Shown: positions 24,931 to 35,843 of the stretch, in pieces | How positions within the stretch are numbered: position 1 is the first letter of the stretch | Layout of the letters: every line of letters begins with the position of its first letter | Made by a program: the position numbers and the translations under genes | Source of the DNA: Blasia pusilla | Lineage: Eukaryota; Marchantiophyta; Marchantiopsida; Blasiales | NCBI GenBank assembly: GCA_050084515.1 | Contig: CM114271.1 | Location: 4,774,001-4,838,000, forward strand | Length of the DNA stretch: 64,000 bases | Direction: 5' to 3' | Notes under the pieces: model-generated | The model's input: the letters and a program-made list of their open reading frames with translations, nothing else | What the model was told of the DNA's origin: nothing | Databases searched by the model: none

Positions 24931-25849
24931 ACGTGCACCACCGACACCACCACAGCACTAGGTCTCCTGACGCGACATGCGGCCGATCACTCCCTCACTC
25001 CGGAGTTGCCCGGAGATGAAATCCCATCGCTTAGACTCCAACGAAAACTCCTTCGCGCTCTCGCTTTCGCGCGCTCACTCTGAACTGCGCACTTCTCGGA
25101 ATGAACTTCCATCAATTAGACACGAACAGCTACTTTTTCGGTTTCGCGAACAACGAAACGAGAGCGCACTCAGAAATCTCGACTGCTGCGCACATCTCGA
25201 AATGATGAACTTCCATTATCTCGACACGAAAGCACAAACGTTCGATCTCGAGATGGGTTTCCTCCCGTCACAAGAACTCCTACTCTTTTATTTCAGTGTT
25301 GTTTCTTTTCATAGAAAATCTGGAGGATATGCCATGACTTCACCCAAATTTTGAGGAACTTTGATTTTCTTTCCATATTGTGATTCCTTCGTTTATGCTT
25401 CATGGCCTTCATTGATGTTATTTGGACCTTTACGCTTTTTTTTAGTTTCCATTTTTTTCTCTTTATCTTCTCTCTTACGGAAAAACCTCCCGAATTCACC
25501 TTTAATCCCTCGACATGAGTCCTAAGTGCCTAACACTCAACCTTAACCATGGTGGAACCGGATAACCCTTTCCTATTTGATTGTTGTACTTGATTTTGGC
25601 CACTGGTAATTTGGGATCAATTTTGGGATAATCAAGGTAACTACTACTACTTTGACGGGGTGTGTGTGTGCGCGCGCGTATCGACCCGCGGATTGTGTGA
25701 CGATGCGTATGTGCACGACAAGTAAGTAGATATTGAAGTAGGATCATATGAAAAACTGATTCTAATATTTGCCATTTGTCCTTTACTCTCTCTCTCTATC
25801 TATCTCTCTCTCTCTTGAATTTGAGTTTCGATCATACTATTAGAAAGAT
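24931..25849. other. Intergenic
   Basis: Contains a GC-rich stretch to about 25250 that may be decayed tandem repeat, a pyrimidine/purine-rich patch (25430-25470) and a short CT microsatellite (about 25786-25816). No protein-like frame is seen. Confidence 0.5.
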
Positions 25850-26024
25850 ATCACTCATGGAATGGCTCTCCATGTCATATGGAATTGACTAGGTCTATGA
25901 CTTGATGAGTTATTAGATATGTGGAATTGAAAATCTTAGATATACTATTGATTGTCGTATTAAAAATCCACAAAATAATCCAATCTGCATTCCATATGCA
26001 AATTATGCCCTAAACTATCATTCA

Positions 26025-26215
26025 TCCCAACCTACCTAGTAATTATGAGTCAACTATTATGACTCGTATCAACCCACATAGTGATTATTAGCCAACAATT
26101 ATAACTCATACCTTCCCACGCAGTAATTGTGAGTCAAATACTAGGATTCGTACCAACCCACACATTAATTCTGAGACAAATATTATGATTGAATCCAACC
26201 TACCTAGTAATTGTG
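26025..26215 (+). repeat. 42-bp subterminal minisatellite in the CACTA fragment
   Basis: Five units begin with a 'ccaaccyacctagtaatt'-like block at about 26028, 26070, 26111, 26153 and 26195 and carry 'gagtcaa..attatgactc'. The reverse complement of this unit corresponds to the 40-bp unit at 29041-29240, so the array is an ancestral part of this CACTA family's end. Confidence 0.75.
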
Positions 26216-26393
26216 TGAAATCATTTAAGGACTCGTTGGAAGCATTATCTCTACTTGTACAGTCATAAAAATGACTATTTATGCCGAGTCAAAAATTGAA
26301 CCAGTAATCTACGAACACAAGGCAATATTTGTGTTATCGTATGGTGTCCATGTCATTATGACACATTCAATGGACATGTAACATTTGTCATGT

Positions 26394-26417
26394 ATGACTA
26401 AGTCATATGACTTAGTC
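26394..26417. other. Subterminal palindromes of the CACTA fragment
   Basis: Two overlapping TGACTWAGTCA-type palindromes lie back to back (atgactaagtcat and atgacttagtc). The same palindrome ATGACTTAGTCAT recurs at 28735, 28866 and 28965 in the other end. Repeated palindromic subterminal words are a feature of CACTA elements and are candidate transposase binding sites. That role is inferred. Confidence 0.55.
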
Positions 26418-26679
26418 TGATTTTCTCATATTTTAAATTATACCTTGCTATACGATGTCTATGTGTCAATATCTAGTCATTGTTGAGATTCAATTATATA
26501 TATGACTCAGTAATTGAGAACTTAAGTAAAATATCAAGATGCTTATCCTTATCCATAAACTATATATGACTTGGTTTATATGACTCTATTGGTAATGTGT
26601 CAAAACCAATCATTTCATCGAAAATATTACTCGATCTAGTCATATACGAAAGTCATAAAATACATGATTTCTTCTAGTG

Positions 26680-28458
26680 GGTAGTAGTGCAACGTCAATC
26701 TAGTATAGTGTCGTGACGCCCATAGCCACAACATATCACTGGTTTTTGCACTGTGTTGCTTGCGGCCACATTGCCATCTTGATCAGGGAGCCACCTCATG
26801 TTTGAGGATCAAAGCATGTGTTTTCGATATAATAGGGGATTTTTTTTATTTGCATCATGTTATCGAGTGTTGTGTTGTTTATGGCCATTCCATGTTGTCA
26901 TTGTTGTACTGTACCACCTTGACCGCACCGCATCATCGAGGCGGATTGAGTATTTTCATCATTGAGGAGTATGACATGATAATAGAAATATTTTTCTTCA
27001 CGAAAAAGTGGATACCGAGGTTGTAGTTGCCAAGGTGCTACATTGATATTGGTGTAAGATCACTCATTATGGTCTCTTACTTGCACTTGGGAAGGATTTC
27101 TAGGTATTAGATGTTTGTTATAGCATTCGGGTTGTATGGATGTTATGAGCGAAATTTATGTCCGAGTGTAAGAGCCATAGATATGTGTGGGATATATAGG
27201 TTGCTAGTTATTCAAAATTGATAAGAGGATAGATTAGCATAGAGTGTTATTGCAATGTACCGCTTGTTGTCGTATCATACACGTGTCCGAGGGAAGAGTA
27301 TGCATGTTGAGTATTGCTTGTGTTAGTTTTGGGTGACCCAGAGATTACTTGTGGATTTGAGAGTGGTCGTACAAGAAGGCATGAGGGTCATCATGATTTT
27401 CTTTTGAGAGGCAAAGTGATACACCCAAGAGTAGCACTAGAGGATTTATGCATAAATGGTAGAATATATTGAGGGTCTCCATATAAGGGACCACTTCAAC
27501 CTCCTTTTGTATCATCCTCGGACAAAAGAAAGGTCTTAGAGGAGAAGTTTTCCAATGAGTTGCCACGTATGTTGAGTAGTCCTACCATTTGGGCATACGA
27601 GATGGGTGATTAGTACAGAGGGTCGTGTAAGTTTTGAACGATCGTGTGTACTATTGAGTGACACACTTTCATTGCAAATTTTATGATTATGAGTTGGTAT
27701 AACTCACAGAGGGCGAGAAATTATAGAGAGTTCAACCCTTTCATAACATGGAATGGGTTGTTCGAGCACCTAGAGGTGGCGCCCATGTTTGATTACCGTG
27801 ATTTTTCCCTCAAATATTTGCCAAAGATTGACACTTAGAGACTCTTCTTTGATCTACATTATGTGACATGGGTTGAGCCCTTTCAACTTGAGATGAAGGA
27901 GCTAGGGGAGGCTACTTCCTCTGCCACCAATGATCATCATTCAAGAGTGATTCGGAATGGAGAAGTTACACCGTTTAGTTAAGTTGCATGTTGGCCATGT
28001 GAAGGCCAATTGACTGGTAAACACAGAGGTGGTTTGGGCAACCTTCCATTCAAGTTGTTTAATGAAATTATGAGGATCTTGCTGAATTTGGAGGAGCATC
28101 AATCTCATTCTCCAACCCATATTATGGAGAAGGTACTCATTTAGGGTAATTTTTGTTCACAAGTGATAATGAATTTATATTATGTTCTTGCTTGGATAAG
28201 CCCAACAATGTTTTTGGATGCATCAAGCTTAGGTACATAAGCATGTTGATTGTGCCTTTGGTGGACAAAATTGATGCCATATGAGGTTTTGAGGAGGGCC
28301 CCTCCCATTTCTTAGAATCTTGTTGGATCCCATCTTGGATCTTGGACATCAATCATAAGCAATGAGACACGATGAGTGACCTCCGTTGAAGACAATCAGT
28401 AAGGTTGGCATGCAACAAGAAGCCTTTCACTGTATTTATGATTTCTTCCACCTCCTAT
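26680..28458 (+). mobile_element. Internally deleted gypsy copy C (same family as copies A and B)
   Basis: Plus-strand sequence matches copy B in patches. About 26760-27030 matches 46310-46580 in the leader, 27300-27600 matches 46850-47080, and 27710-27960 matches the gag region 47220-47460 (reading N-P-F...W-N-G...L-E-V-A-P-M, then Y-V-T-W-V-E-P-F). After a large deletion, 28150-28440 matches the methyltransferase C-terminal half at 50270-50570. There is no RT, integrase or LTR. The copy ends exactly at CACTA termini on both sides, so the CACTA end at 28459 probably inserted into it. Divergence is higher than between A and B, so this looks like the oldest copy. Confidence 0.7.
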
Positions 28459-29040
28459 CACTAGAAGAAATATTGTGTTTTATGACTCTCATATGACTAG
28501 GTAGAGTCATATTTTGTATGAAATGATTGATAGACTCATATAAACCAAGTCATATACAGGTAATCACTAGAGCTAACCATCTTGGTATATGACTCAAGTT
28601 CTTCATGATTACTTCGTATGTATATATGTGACTTAGAAATTGTAGGATGGCTCATCGGCAATGACTCAATGTTAACACATGGATTTCTTATATTGCAATA
28701 AAATTTATAAATAAGAAAATGACATATGTAATATATGACTTAGTCATTCCAAATAAGTGTCACAATACCAGTCAATTTATCATGCTGACATGGACACCAA
28801 AAGTGCAACCTAATATTGCCATGTGTTGATAGATAGGTTAATGGTTCTTGTTACACGTGGATAAAATGACTTAGTCATAAAACACATTTTCCACATCAGC
28901 ATTGGATGTGTTAAACCTATTGTCTGCTCCCACATATCAATACCACACTTTTTTTTTTATAGTAATGACTTAGTCATTTATCAAACTTAACTCAAATAGT
29001 CATTATTATAACTACTTAAGTAGGAATTATGGTATTGATA

Positions 29041-29240
29041 GTCATTTGATTCCACAGTATTACTCCATGAGTTGTTATGAGTCATTTGATTCAAAAATAT
29101 TACTCAGTGGGTTGTTACCAGTCATTTGATTCCAAAGTATTATCGGTGGGCTGTTATGAGTCATTTAATTCCAAAGTATTACTCAGTGGGTTGTTATGAG
29201 TCATTTGATTCCAAAAGATTACTCAGTGGGTTGTCAAGAA
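29041..29240 (+). repeat. 40-bp subterminal minisatellite of the CACTA end
   Basis: Five units start with 'gtcatttgattcc' at 29041, 29081, 29121, 29160 and 29200 and include 'tattactcagtgggttgtta'. Units are about 90% alike, much fresher than the equivalent array at 26025-26215, so the array has been homogenised or re-amplified here. Confidence 0.9.
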
Positions 29241-30069
29241 TAGTAATCAATGACTCATATAGTCATTGATATGTAGATGTGTAATGAGGATTGGATGAAT
29301 TTGTAAATTTACACTATGATTCAATCATTTGTTTGAGTAATATTTTTTTCCACCCCTCTACTTAATAACTAATCAAGTCATACAATTACTGAATGCAAGC
29401 ATAACACAAGATATGGAGAGTCATTCCATTAATCATATATACTATGGTAAGCATATCAAAATTATTTGTGCAAAAAGTACAGCAAGAAGTTTATAATTCA
29501 GCATTGAAGAATCTCATGGCTACTAGTAACTCCAGTGAACAAAATAAGAACATGAAAAGTCAGTAAGAAGCAAAGAGAGATTGGGAGAACCAAATAGAAA
29601 TACTCTTATGATGAAGCCCTTGATAACTATATATGTAAATTTTCTGAATAGAAAAGTTCAGCAACCATAAAGACACATCCAATGATTAAACTATGAAGGT
29701 GACAACTATCTGAGGCGATACCTAAGGAAAAGGGAATCTGAAACCAGAAGAGTAAGCATATTGGGTTAAGAAAGAACACATTATAGTCCTTAAACCATGC
29801 ATATATGTTGCAAATCCTATACAAAAAAAAGCAAACATTATTGATATCTTTGTAAGCAAAAAATCATCACAATAGTAAATCTTTGACTATTAAAGAAGTA
29901 GACATGATAAGAATCCAAAAATCCAAAATACTCGTGCATAAACAGAGGAGAACATGCATTCATTATGAATAACAAAAATGTAGTAGAGAATTTAGCATAC
30001 TATATAACAAGAGCAACTGAAAACATCAATTCTGCATAGCAATAATATTCTTGTTGGTGGCTCCCATCT
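29241..30069. other. CACTA internal non-coding DNA
   Basis: AT-rich sequence between the subterminal array and the second-gene remains. No protein-like frame is recognised. Confidence 0.5.
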
Positions 30070-31442
30070 AATGGGAGCACATAAATTTTACTACCTAATG
30101 AACCACTTTCTTCAAATTCAACTCTGGCCAAATGATTGCACTCTCAAGTGTATCCCCAAGTGCATGATGCGGTGGATCATGCACTTGGATCTGTGGCCGT
30201 GTCGTACTTTTAAGGTCTACTCGGACCATACTAGGAGAAATGTCCTTCCCATGGATCTTCTTGCGACCACTCAAGCATGAAATAACACCAGTACCCAAGA
30301 TGTTCCTGCTGAGGTTTGGTTGGGTAAGATGCACCTCGTCCCCACATGCAACTGCAAATTTCACAATTACATTGATAATATAGAAGTTAGACAATAAGGT
30401 ATTAAATGATTGAGATACATTTGCAAGTATCAAATTTTCCTGGCTTACCTGGGTGAAGGTCCATTCCTCTATTGGTAAGTTTCTTGAAAATCTCACAATT
30501 ACCACCAAGTTGATTACGGATTATAAGAATATCCCAAGGCATACACGTATGTTTAGGAAAATATACATGATATCTAGTATGTAAAATAAAGCCAACGAAC
30601 ATCAAAACATAAGATCAAAAAATTATTGCTCATGAAAGATTACACGTTTTTTTTTTTGTGATTGGTTCCTCTTAGTTCACCCTCAGTGGTACTTCCAAGC
30701 TTTCCAGCCACATCACTTATTGTATGAATCTTCTTCTTCTTTGGGGAGATGTTGATATCCAAGCTTGGCCAATTTACAAGAATATAAAACAATGATTTCT
30801 ATTCTCTAGAAAAATATACGAAAGAGAAATGAATTTTGTCTAATCTCTATCTCAAAGGAGATTAACCACTCATTATCAGGCTTGAGTAATTCAGTTTATT
30901 CATAGCAAAAAAATGATCACCTCTTGTTCACTCCCTACCGATGGATTTCAAGGACCAAGAAGCATGTACACTTACTTATTTTTGTCTACATATTTCTGAT
31001 CAAGGAGCTTTATAAGTGGAGTGAAATTCAACAATTTTAGACTTATATCATTACCTCCGAAAACCATACTAGAAGCATCATTTAGCTTTTTATTCTCCTC
31101 AACATTCACATCTTCACTACAACACTTCTTTGCACCTTTAAAACTACAAGAAAGATAAGCAAGATATGGTCTTATTTTCTTATGAGAAAAGAATACTCTT
31201 ATTTTCTCAGTCACCCTTTGATATGAACATAAACTCAACAGCAAAGAAAGGTACATTCTTTGATGAAGCATAAGATAACAAACCCACAATGTGAAATGGA
31301 TACTTTCTCCATGGGCCATGGCATATAATTTAAGGTGAAGAACAACATTACCTTCAACCACTTGCACCTTTCTCTTCCTTTTTGGTGAGATCTTCAACTC
31401 ATCTCTTGTCTGAAAACCCATCTTAGCTTTACTTGCAATCAC
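30070..31442 (-). pseudogene. CACTA second gene, C-terminal pieces
   Basis: Minus-strand pieces in order are M-I-A-S-K...I-S-P-K-R-K-R-K (31442 leftward), a similar I-S-P-K-K-K-K-I box near 30760, and L-G-G-N-C-E-I-F near 30510. The last piece, 30350-30095, reads G-D-E-V-H-L...G-T-G-V-I-S...L-E-S-A-I-I-W-P. The final part follows the pattern common at the end of the second protein of plant CACTA elements (a G.V.S segment, then ...IAWP). Gaps between pieces may be introns. Function in the family (DNA binding or transposition accessory) is known only loosely, and identification is by pattern. Confidence 0.5.
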
Positions 31443-31463
31443 TTCTTTGATACTACTCCCCCT

Positions 31464-31465
<2 letters not shown>

Positions 31466-31527
<62 letters not shown>
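31466..31527. repeat. (GA)n microsatellite, left flank of gypsy copy A
   Basis: 62 bp of uninterrupted GA directly abut the left LTR. The right LTR abuts another GA array at 41889-41978, so copy A most simply inserted inside a GA array of the CACTA element. Confidence 0.95.
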
Positions 31528-31530
<3 letters not shown>

Positions 31531-32153
31531 CGTGCGCATACACATCACTATCACCGAACACACACACAAACACGCACGATCCCATGCTAACTCATGGCAT
31601 CCAAACAATGAGACAAGAAGTACCAAAATATTTCCAATTAAAGTAAGATCCAATCTCTCTCTACACAATCTCACACCATAGCTCTCAAAGGTGTGCACTC
31701 TCTCTCATGTCAAACCAAACCCACTCTCCTAATGAGAGGCTTGGGTTACACTCACAAGGCAAGGGACCATAGCTCCGCCGCCTCATGCCAAGAGGTTCAA
31801 CTAAGAGAGAATGAGCTCTCAAGCTCTCTCTCCTTGGGATATATACCCCTCCCCTCTTCCAAGCTCTCTCCATGGTAACATTTTCTCCCAAGTCACCTCC
31901 TTGGCTCTTGACCTGATGTAGGAGGTCAAGGGCCACTTACCAAAAATATAAAGTCGATCATATACTCAAAATGGTACTTACCTAAAATAGTAAGTTCCTC
32001 AATATGGCTCCAAATGAGCCAAAACGAAGGGGAAACCTGCTCTCTCAGGTTTCCCGGGGCCTCAGCAGGTCATCCTCAACCTCCAAGGCTTGTCCTTCAC
32101 TACTCTTGAAGATTCTCTACTAGATCTCACTGATCTATCCTAAAGGACGTGAC
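31528..32153 (-). repeat. 3' LTR of gypsy copy A
   Basis: On the minus strand it starts TGTCACGTCC (at 32153) and ends GCGCACGATA (31528). The first ~510 bp match 41417-41888, apart from a ~45-bp block (around 31825-31865) absent from the other LTR. The last ~110 bp are repeated just upstream of the LTR at 32158-32283, so LTR-end sequence is duplicated inside the element. Confidence 0.7.
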
Positions 32154-32467
32154 AGCTATCGTGCGTATACACATCGCTACACAACATACATTGTCACCGA
32201 ACACACACACAAACACGCATGATCCCATGCTAACTCATGGCACCCAAACAACGAGATAAGAAGTACTAAAATATCTCCAATCGCCCCCCTAGCTGGTGGT
32301 TAGGTCCCTCTAACTCCAAATAGCCATCTATCCCTACCTACCATGACATACATCTCTCGGACGCTAAGAGCGAGAAGGCCGGATGCTCATGTGGCCCCAT
32401 CGTTAGTCGCCTTCCTATCATCCATATCAGAGAAAAAGTCGGGATCAAAACCTACCTAGTATCTCCT
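32154..32467 (-). other. 3' untranslated region of gypsy copy A with LTR-end duplicate and purine run
   Basis: Contains a ~125-bp copy of the LTR's terminal part (32158-32283). Just before it on the minus strand is AGGGGGGCGATTGG (32283-32300), a candidate polypurine tract. Copy B has the same arrangement (61370-61472), so it is a family feature and not damage. Confidence 0.5.
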
Positions 32468-33781
32468 CTATGTACATTTGGGATACATCCATTGTCCTCG
32501 AGGAACCCTAGTGAGAGGTGGTCTCATACATGCCATATGCCAACCTCTCGAACAACTATCACAGACTAGCATCATGGCCGCACCACGGGCAGAACCACAG
32601 AACATACAACGCAAGCCTGTAGGAACTACTGCTAAGCTCGGATCCACTGTACCATCAATGTTAGGAAGGTGACATGGTGCACAATTACGCACATGGTCCT
32701 TCCATACCATACCATCGCGTCCCTCCAGCAAGAGAACACCGGATGGCAAAACGTCACGCACTCTCAAGATAGTGCGCCCTGCAGTCATATCCAACGTCGT
32801 CGGTGAAGTCTGCTGCAAGTAGACATAATCTCCCTGATGAAACCTCCGGATAGTTGGTCGATAACCACCACCCGGAATAGTCGCATACCTCAACGTATCC
32901 CGATGCTGCACAATCGCCAAGTTCTCGAACGCCATGAGCATCACTCTCCGAAACAACTCAACCCTCTGAGAACATGCTCGGATCCATACATCTGGGTCAT
33001 CAAGGTCCACCACCTCACCAGCATCTTGACAAATGGCCGCAGGTAAATCTGGCTCTCGGCCATAAAGTAGCAAGTACGGTGAAAAAGACGCGAAGGATGC
33101 ATGCCTGCTGAATCTGTATCCCATCGCCAACCATGGCAACTGGAGGTCCCAATCTCCTACGTGACCTCTCTGCAAGCCATACTTGCGTAAACCCCTCTTC
33201 ACCGTCTGCACAACTCTCTCCGCTAATCCATCCGCCTCGAGATGATCTTGCAAAGTTGTGCGGTGGTCGATCAGCGCCTGATCACACAAGGCTTGAAACT
33301 CACCGCGAAACTCGATATCCTGGTCTGTCAATACCTTAGCCGGTGCGCCATAATGACTTAGCACTCTGTCAAGGAATGCATAAGCTACTCCCTCACTCAC
33401 TTTGTCAGGCAATGCAACCAACTCGATCCACTTCGAGAAGTGCTCGATCACCACCAACACATAACGATTGTGACGCTCCGTCAAAGGCAAAGGTCTTGCA
33501 AAATCCAAACTCCATATATACCCTAAGCCCATGATCGGAAATGGATGCAACTATGCAGTCAGAGCATTGAACAATGCTCAGACCCGATCACACACCATGC
33601 ACATGGAAACAAACTGCTGAACGTCAGTTTGCATGCCTCGCCACCAATACTGAATCTGGAGCAAGTTGTACCTCCGCTGTAACCTAAAGTGACCCAACTC
33701 CTCATGGGCATGCTGCACTAGTCGTGCTCTCTGCGAAGGATGCGGCACTACGCGTATTCTGCCATCCTCCCAAACCCTCAA
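32468..33781 (-). pseudogene. Integrase with C-terminal PHD finger, gypsy copy A
   Basis: The H2C2 zinc domain is in 33781-33578 (H-A-H-E-E-L-G-H...C-M-V-C). After a TAG at 33551-33553, a 360-codon frame holds the catalytic core: Asp in W-S-L-D-F-A, Asp in L-T-D-Q-D, Glu in E-A-D-G-L-A-E-R. A C-terminal linker (F-H-Q-G-D-Y-V-Y-L) follows. The last ~50 residues are a C4HC3 PHD finger: C-x2-C, then C-D-S-C, then G-W-H-x3-C, then W-x2-P-x-C, with one Cys of the last pair changed to Tyr. Gypsy integrases often end in a chromodomain; here a PHD finger takes that place, and copy B has the same one. PHD fingers bind histone H3 tails, so a role in choosing target chromatin is inferred. Confidence 0.85.
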
Positions 33782-33817
33782 AACATGTGTCCCCTTCCAA
33801 TGGAACCGTCTGGCCCG

Positions 33818-34675
33818 CTATAGGATCCGATCCCGCTCTCTAGCATCCACGATGCTCTCAACGCTGCCAGTACGAAGGTACTCGAAGACTACTCCATTAT
33901 CATGAATATCTCGGCCACTTGTCGTGTTCTCACTGGCCTTGGGATCCAAGGACTCTCCACTAGACCTCGCCATCGAAGTCTCCACACTCTGGCTCTCCAT
34001 AGCCAACATGCCTAAATAGGCTGACGCGTGCCATCCTGGCACCGACTCCTCATCACTCTCTCCATGCCATCGAGCTCCAGTCGCATCTCGGTGACTCGGG
34101 CATGGGTTACGACTCAACCCATCTGCATCATGGTTGAGCATCCCAGGTCTATGTACCACCTGAAAATCATACTCCTGCAACAACAGAGCCCATCTCGCAA
34201 GCTCCCCTGTAAGCTTATCGGACTCCATCAACCACTTCAGTGGTTGATGATCAGTGATGATGGTAAAGGGGTTGCCGAATAAGTAACACCTGAAATGCAC
34301 GACAACCCACACCACAGCCAAGCACTCACCCTCATACGAGCTGTACTTTGCCTCTGCAGCGTTGTTCGAGCGGCTAGCATAAGCCACCACAAACTCTCTA
34401 CCCTCATCATCATGTGGGGTGAGCACCGCTCCAAGCCCCAACATGCTCCAATCTGTGTGCAACAGGAAAGGACGCCTCCGGATCGGTCTCCTCAAGATGG
34501 GCGCAGACGTCAACCTGTCCTTGAGCAACTGAAATGCTCGCTCTTGCTCATCCTCCCAGTGCCACTCATGATCCACCTTGATCAGCAAGGTCAGGGGATT
34601 TGCAATCGAACTGAATCCCTTGACGTACCGCCGATAAAAGTTCACCAATCCCATGAATGTGCGAACACGACTCAC
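33818..34675 (-). pseudogene. RNase H region of gypsy copy A
   Basis: A 285-codon open segment begins with the RT connection (F-M-G-L-V-N-F-Y-R-R-Y-V) and continues into RNase H with all expected acidic residues: Asp in L-H-T-D-W-S, Glu in Y-E-G-E-C-L-A, Asp in I-T-D-H-Q-P-L, Asp in N-H-D-A-D-G-L-S-R. It ends at a TAG (33818-33820) where copy B has a Gln codon. RNase H removes the RNA template during reverse transcription. Confidence 0.88.
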
Positions 34676-35516
34676 ATCTATAGGGCGTGGAATGCGTGAG
34701 ATAGCCTCTTCCTTTGTATGTTGAATACCAAGGCCCCGTGGGTATATCGTAGAAGAACTTGCACTTGCCTGGATGTAGCTTCAGCCCATATAATTGCAAT
34801 CGTCAAAACATCTCCTCTAGATGTCGCTCATGCTCCTCAACCGTGGCGCTAAAGACTATGATGTCATCAATATAACACTTAGAAAAATCCAGACCAGCCA
34901 AGATCCTATCCATGACCCTTTGAAACTCAGTCGGGGCGTTCTTTAACCCAAATGGTAAGAACCGCCACTGGTACAAACAATCCTTCCCGTGAGGATCGAT
35001 GCCCCAAAATACCGTCTCCTGCCTGTCCTCCAATATGATAGGCAATTGATGGTATCCGGCTCGCAAATCCAATGAACTGAAGACCTTCGCGTGACCAATC
35101 ACATCAAAGATCTCTTCAGCGGTGGGCATGGCATACCTATCAAACTTTGTGTGTCGATTGATAGGTCGGTAATCCCTACACATCCGTCTATCCATCCAGT
35201 TGTCATGCACATCCTTCTTGGTGGGCATGACAGTGGCAGATGCATACTCCCCATGGGACATCTCCACTAGTCCTGCTCCGATTAAGTCTTGGCTCCTACT
35301 CTGAATCATAGCCCTCTCCATATCACTTTACCTGTAGGGTCGTCGAAAGATCGGCGTGTCACTCGACAACTCAATGCGGATCCCCGGTCCCTCCAGCGTA
35401 CCCAAATCCTCCATGCTAAATGCAAAGCAGCTCTTATAACTTCTGAGGAACTGATGTATCCGGCGCTGCTCTCCTCTTGTCAACTTAGGGCCCATAATTG
35501 GCTCCCAAATCTCCAT
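34676..35516 (-). pseudogene. Reverse transcriptase of gypsy copy A
   Basis: The 35516-35328 segment gives the RT N-terminal part (L-T-R-G-E-Q-R-R-I-H-Q-F-L). The 35321-34803 frame gives the palm: D-Y-R-P-I-N, S-S-L-D-L-R-A-G-Y-H-Q, F-G-L-K-N-A-P and the catalytic Y-I-D-D-I-I-V-F-S. It is interrupted by a TGA after E-E-M-F and a frameshift near 34730 before the RNase H part. Motif spelling is typical of Ty3/gypsy. Confidence 0.88.
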
Positions 35517-35843
35517 CGTGACTACGGTAGGACTCTTTGGCGCGGGTATCGGTGGTTGCTATGGTGCAAGCCAATCTTGAACAACAACACTCGGCTGCTC
35601 TTGTGTTGCCAACTGCAAATTTTGATCTCCTCCACGTGCAGTGCTCTAAACCACGCTCGATGTTGTGGCTATCATCTCCTGGCGTACCTGCAAAACATCC
35701 CAAGAAGTCCAAGGATGTCTCTCCCGATCTCCCATGGTGTGTCGATCTCCTCAGGTCCCGCCCCCAGCCACTGGCTCCACCGTCTTGGTACGCATGGGGC
35801 TCAGCAACGCAACCATTGTGATGTGTCTCGATCTCATCCGACG
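35517..35843 (-). other. Linker between methyltransferase and RT, gypsy copy A
   Basis: About 110 codons join the two enzymes. The segment reads M-D-F-L-G-C-F-A-G and a Cys-rich stretch E-C-C-C-S-R-L-A-C. Copy B has an equivalent at 50978-51150 with the same C-C-C-S-R box, so it was part of the polyprotein. No known domain is recognised. Confidence 0.5.

Larger units (their letters stand above)
25850..26679 (-). mobile_element. CACTA element terminal fragment (inverted partner of the 28459 end)
   Basis: The sequence ends at 26679 with ...atttcttctagtg, the reverse complement of CACTAGAAGAAAT. Read from that end leftward it matches 28459 onward for several hundred bases, with the same motifs in the same order (tatgact boxes, 'ataaaccaagtcatata', 'tgacatggacacca', then a ~42-bp tandem array). 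It holds no transposase and is a subterminal fragment or a small non-autonomous element. Subterminal repeats around a CACTA end are typical binding sites for the element's own protein. The left boundary is only approximate. Confidence 0.65.
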
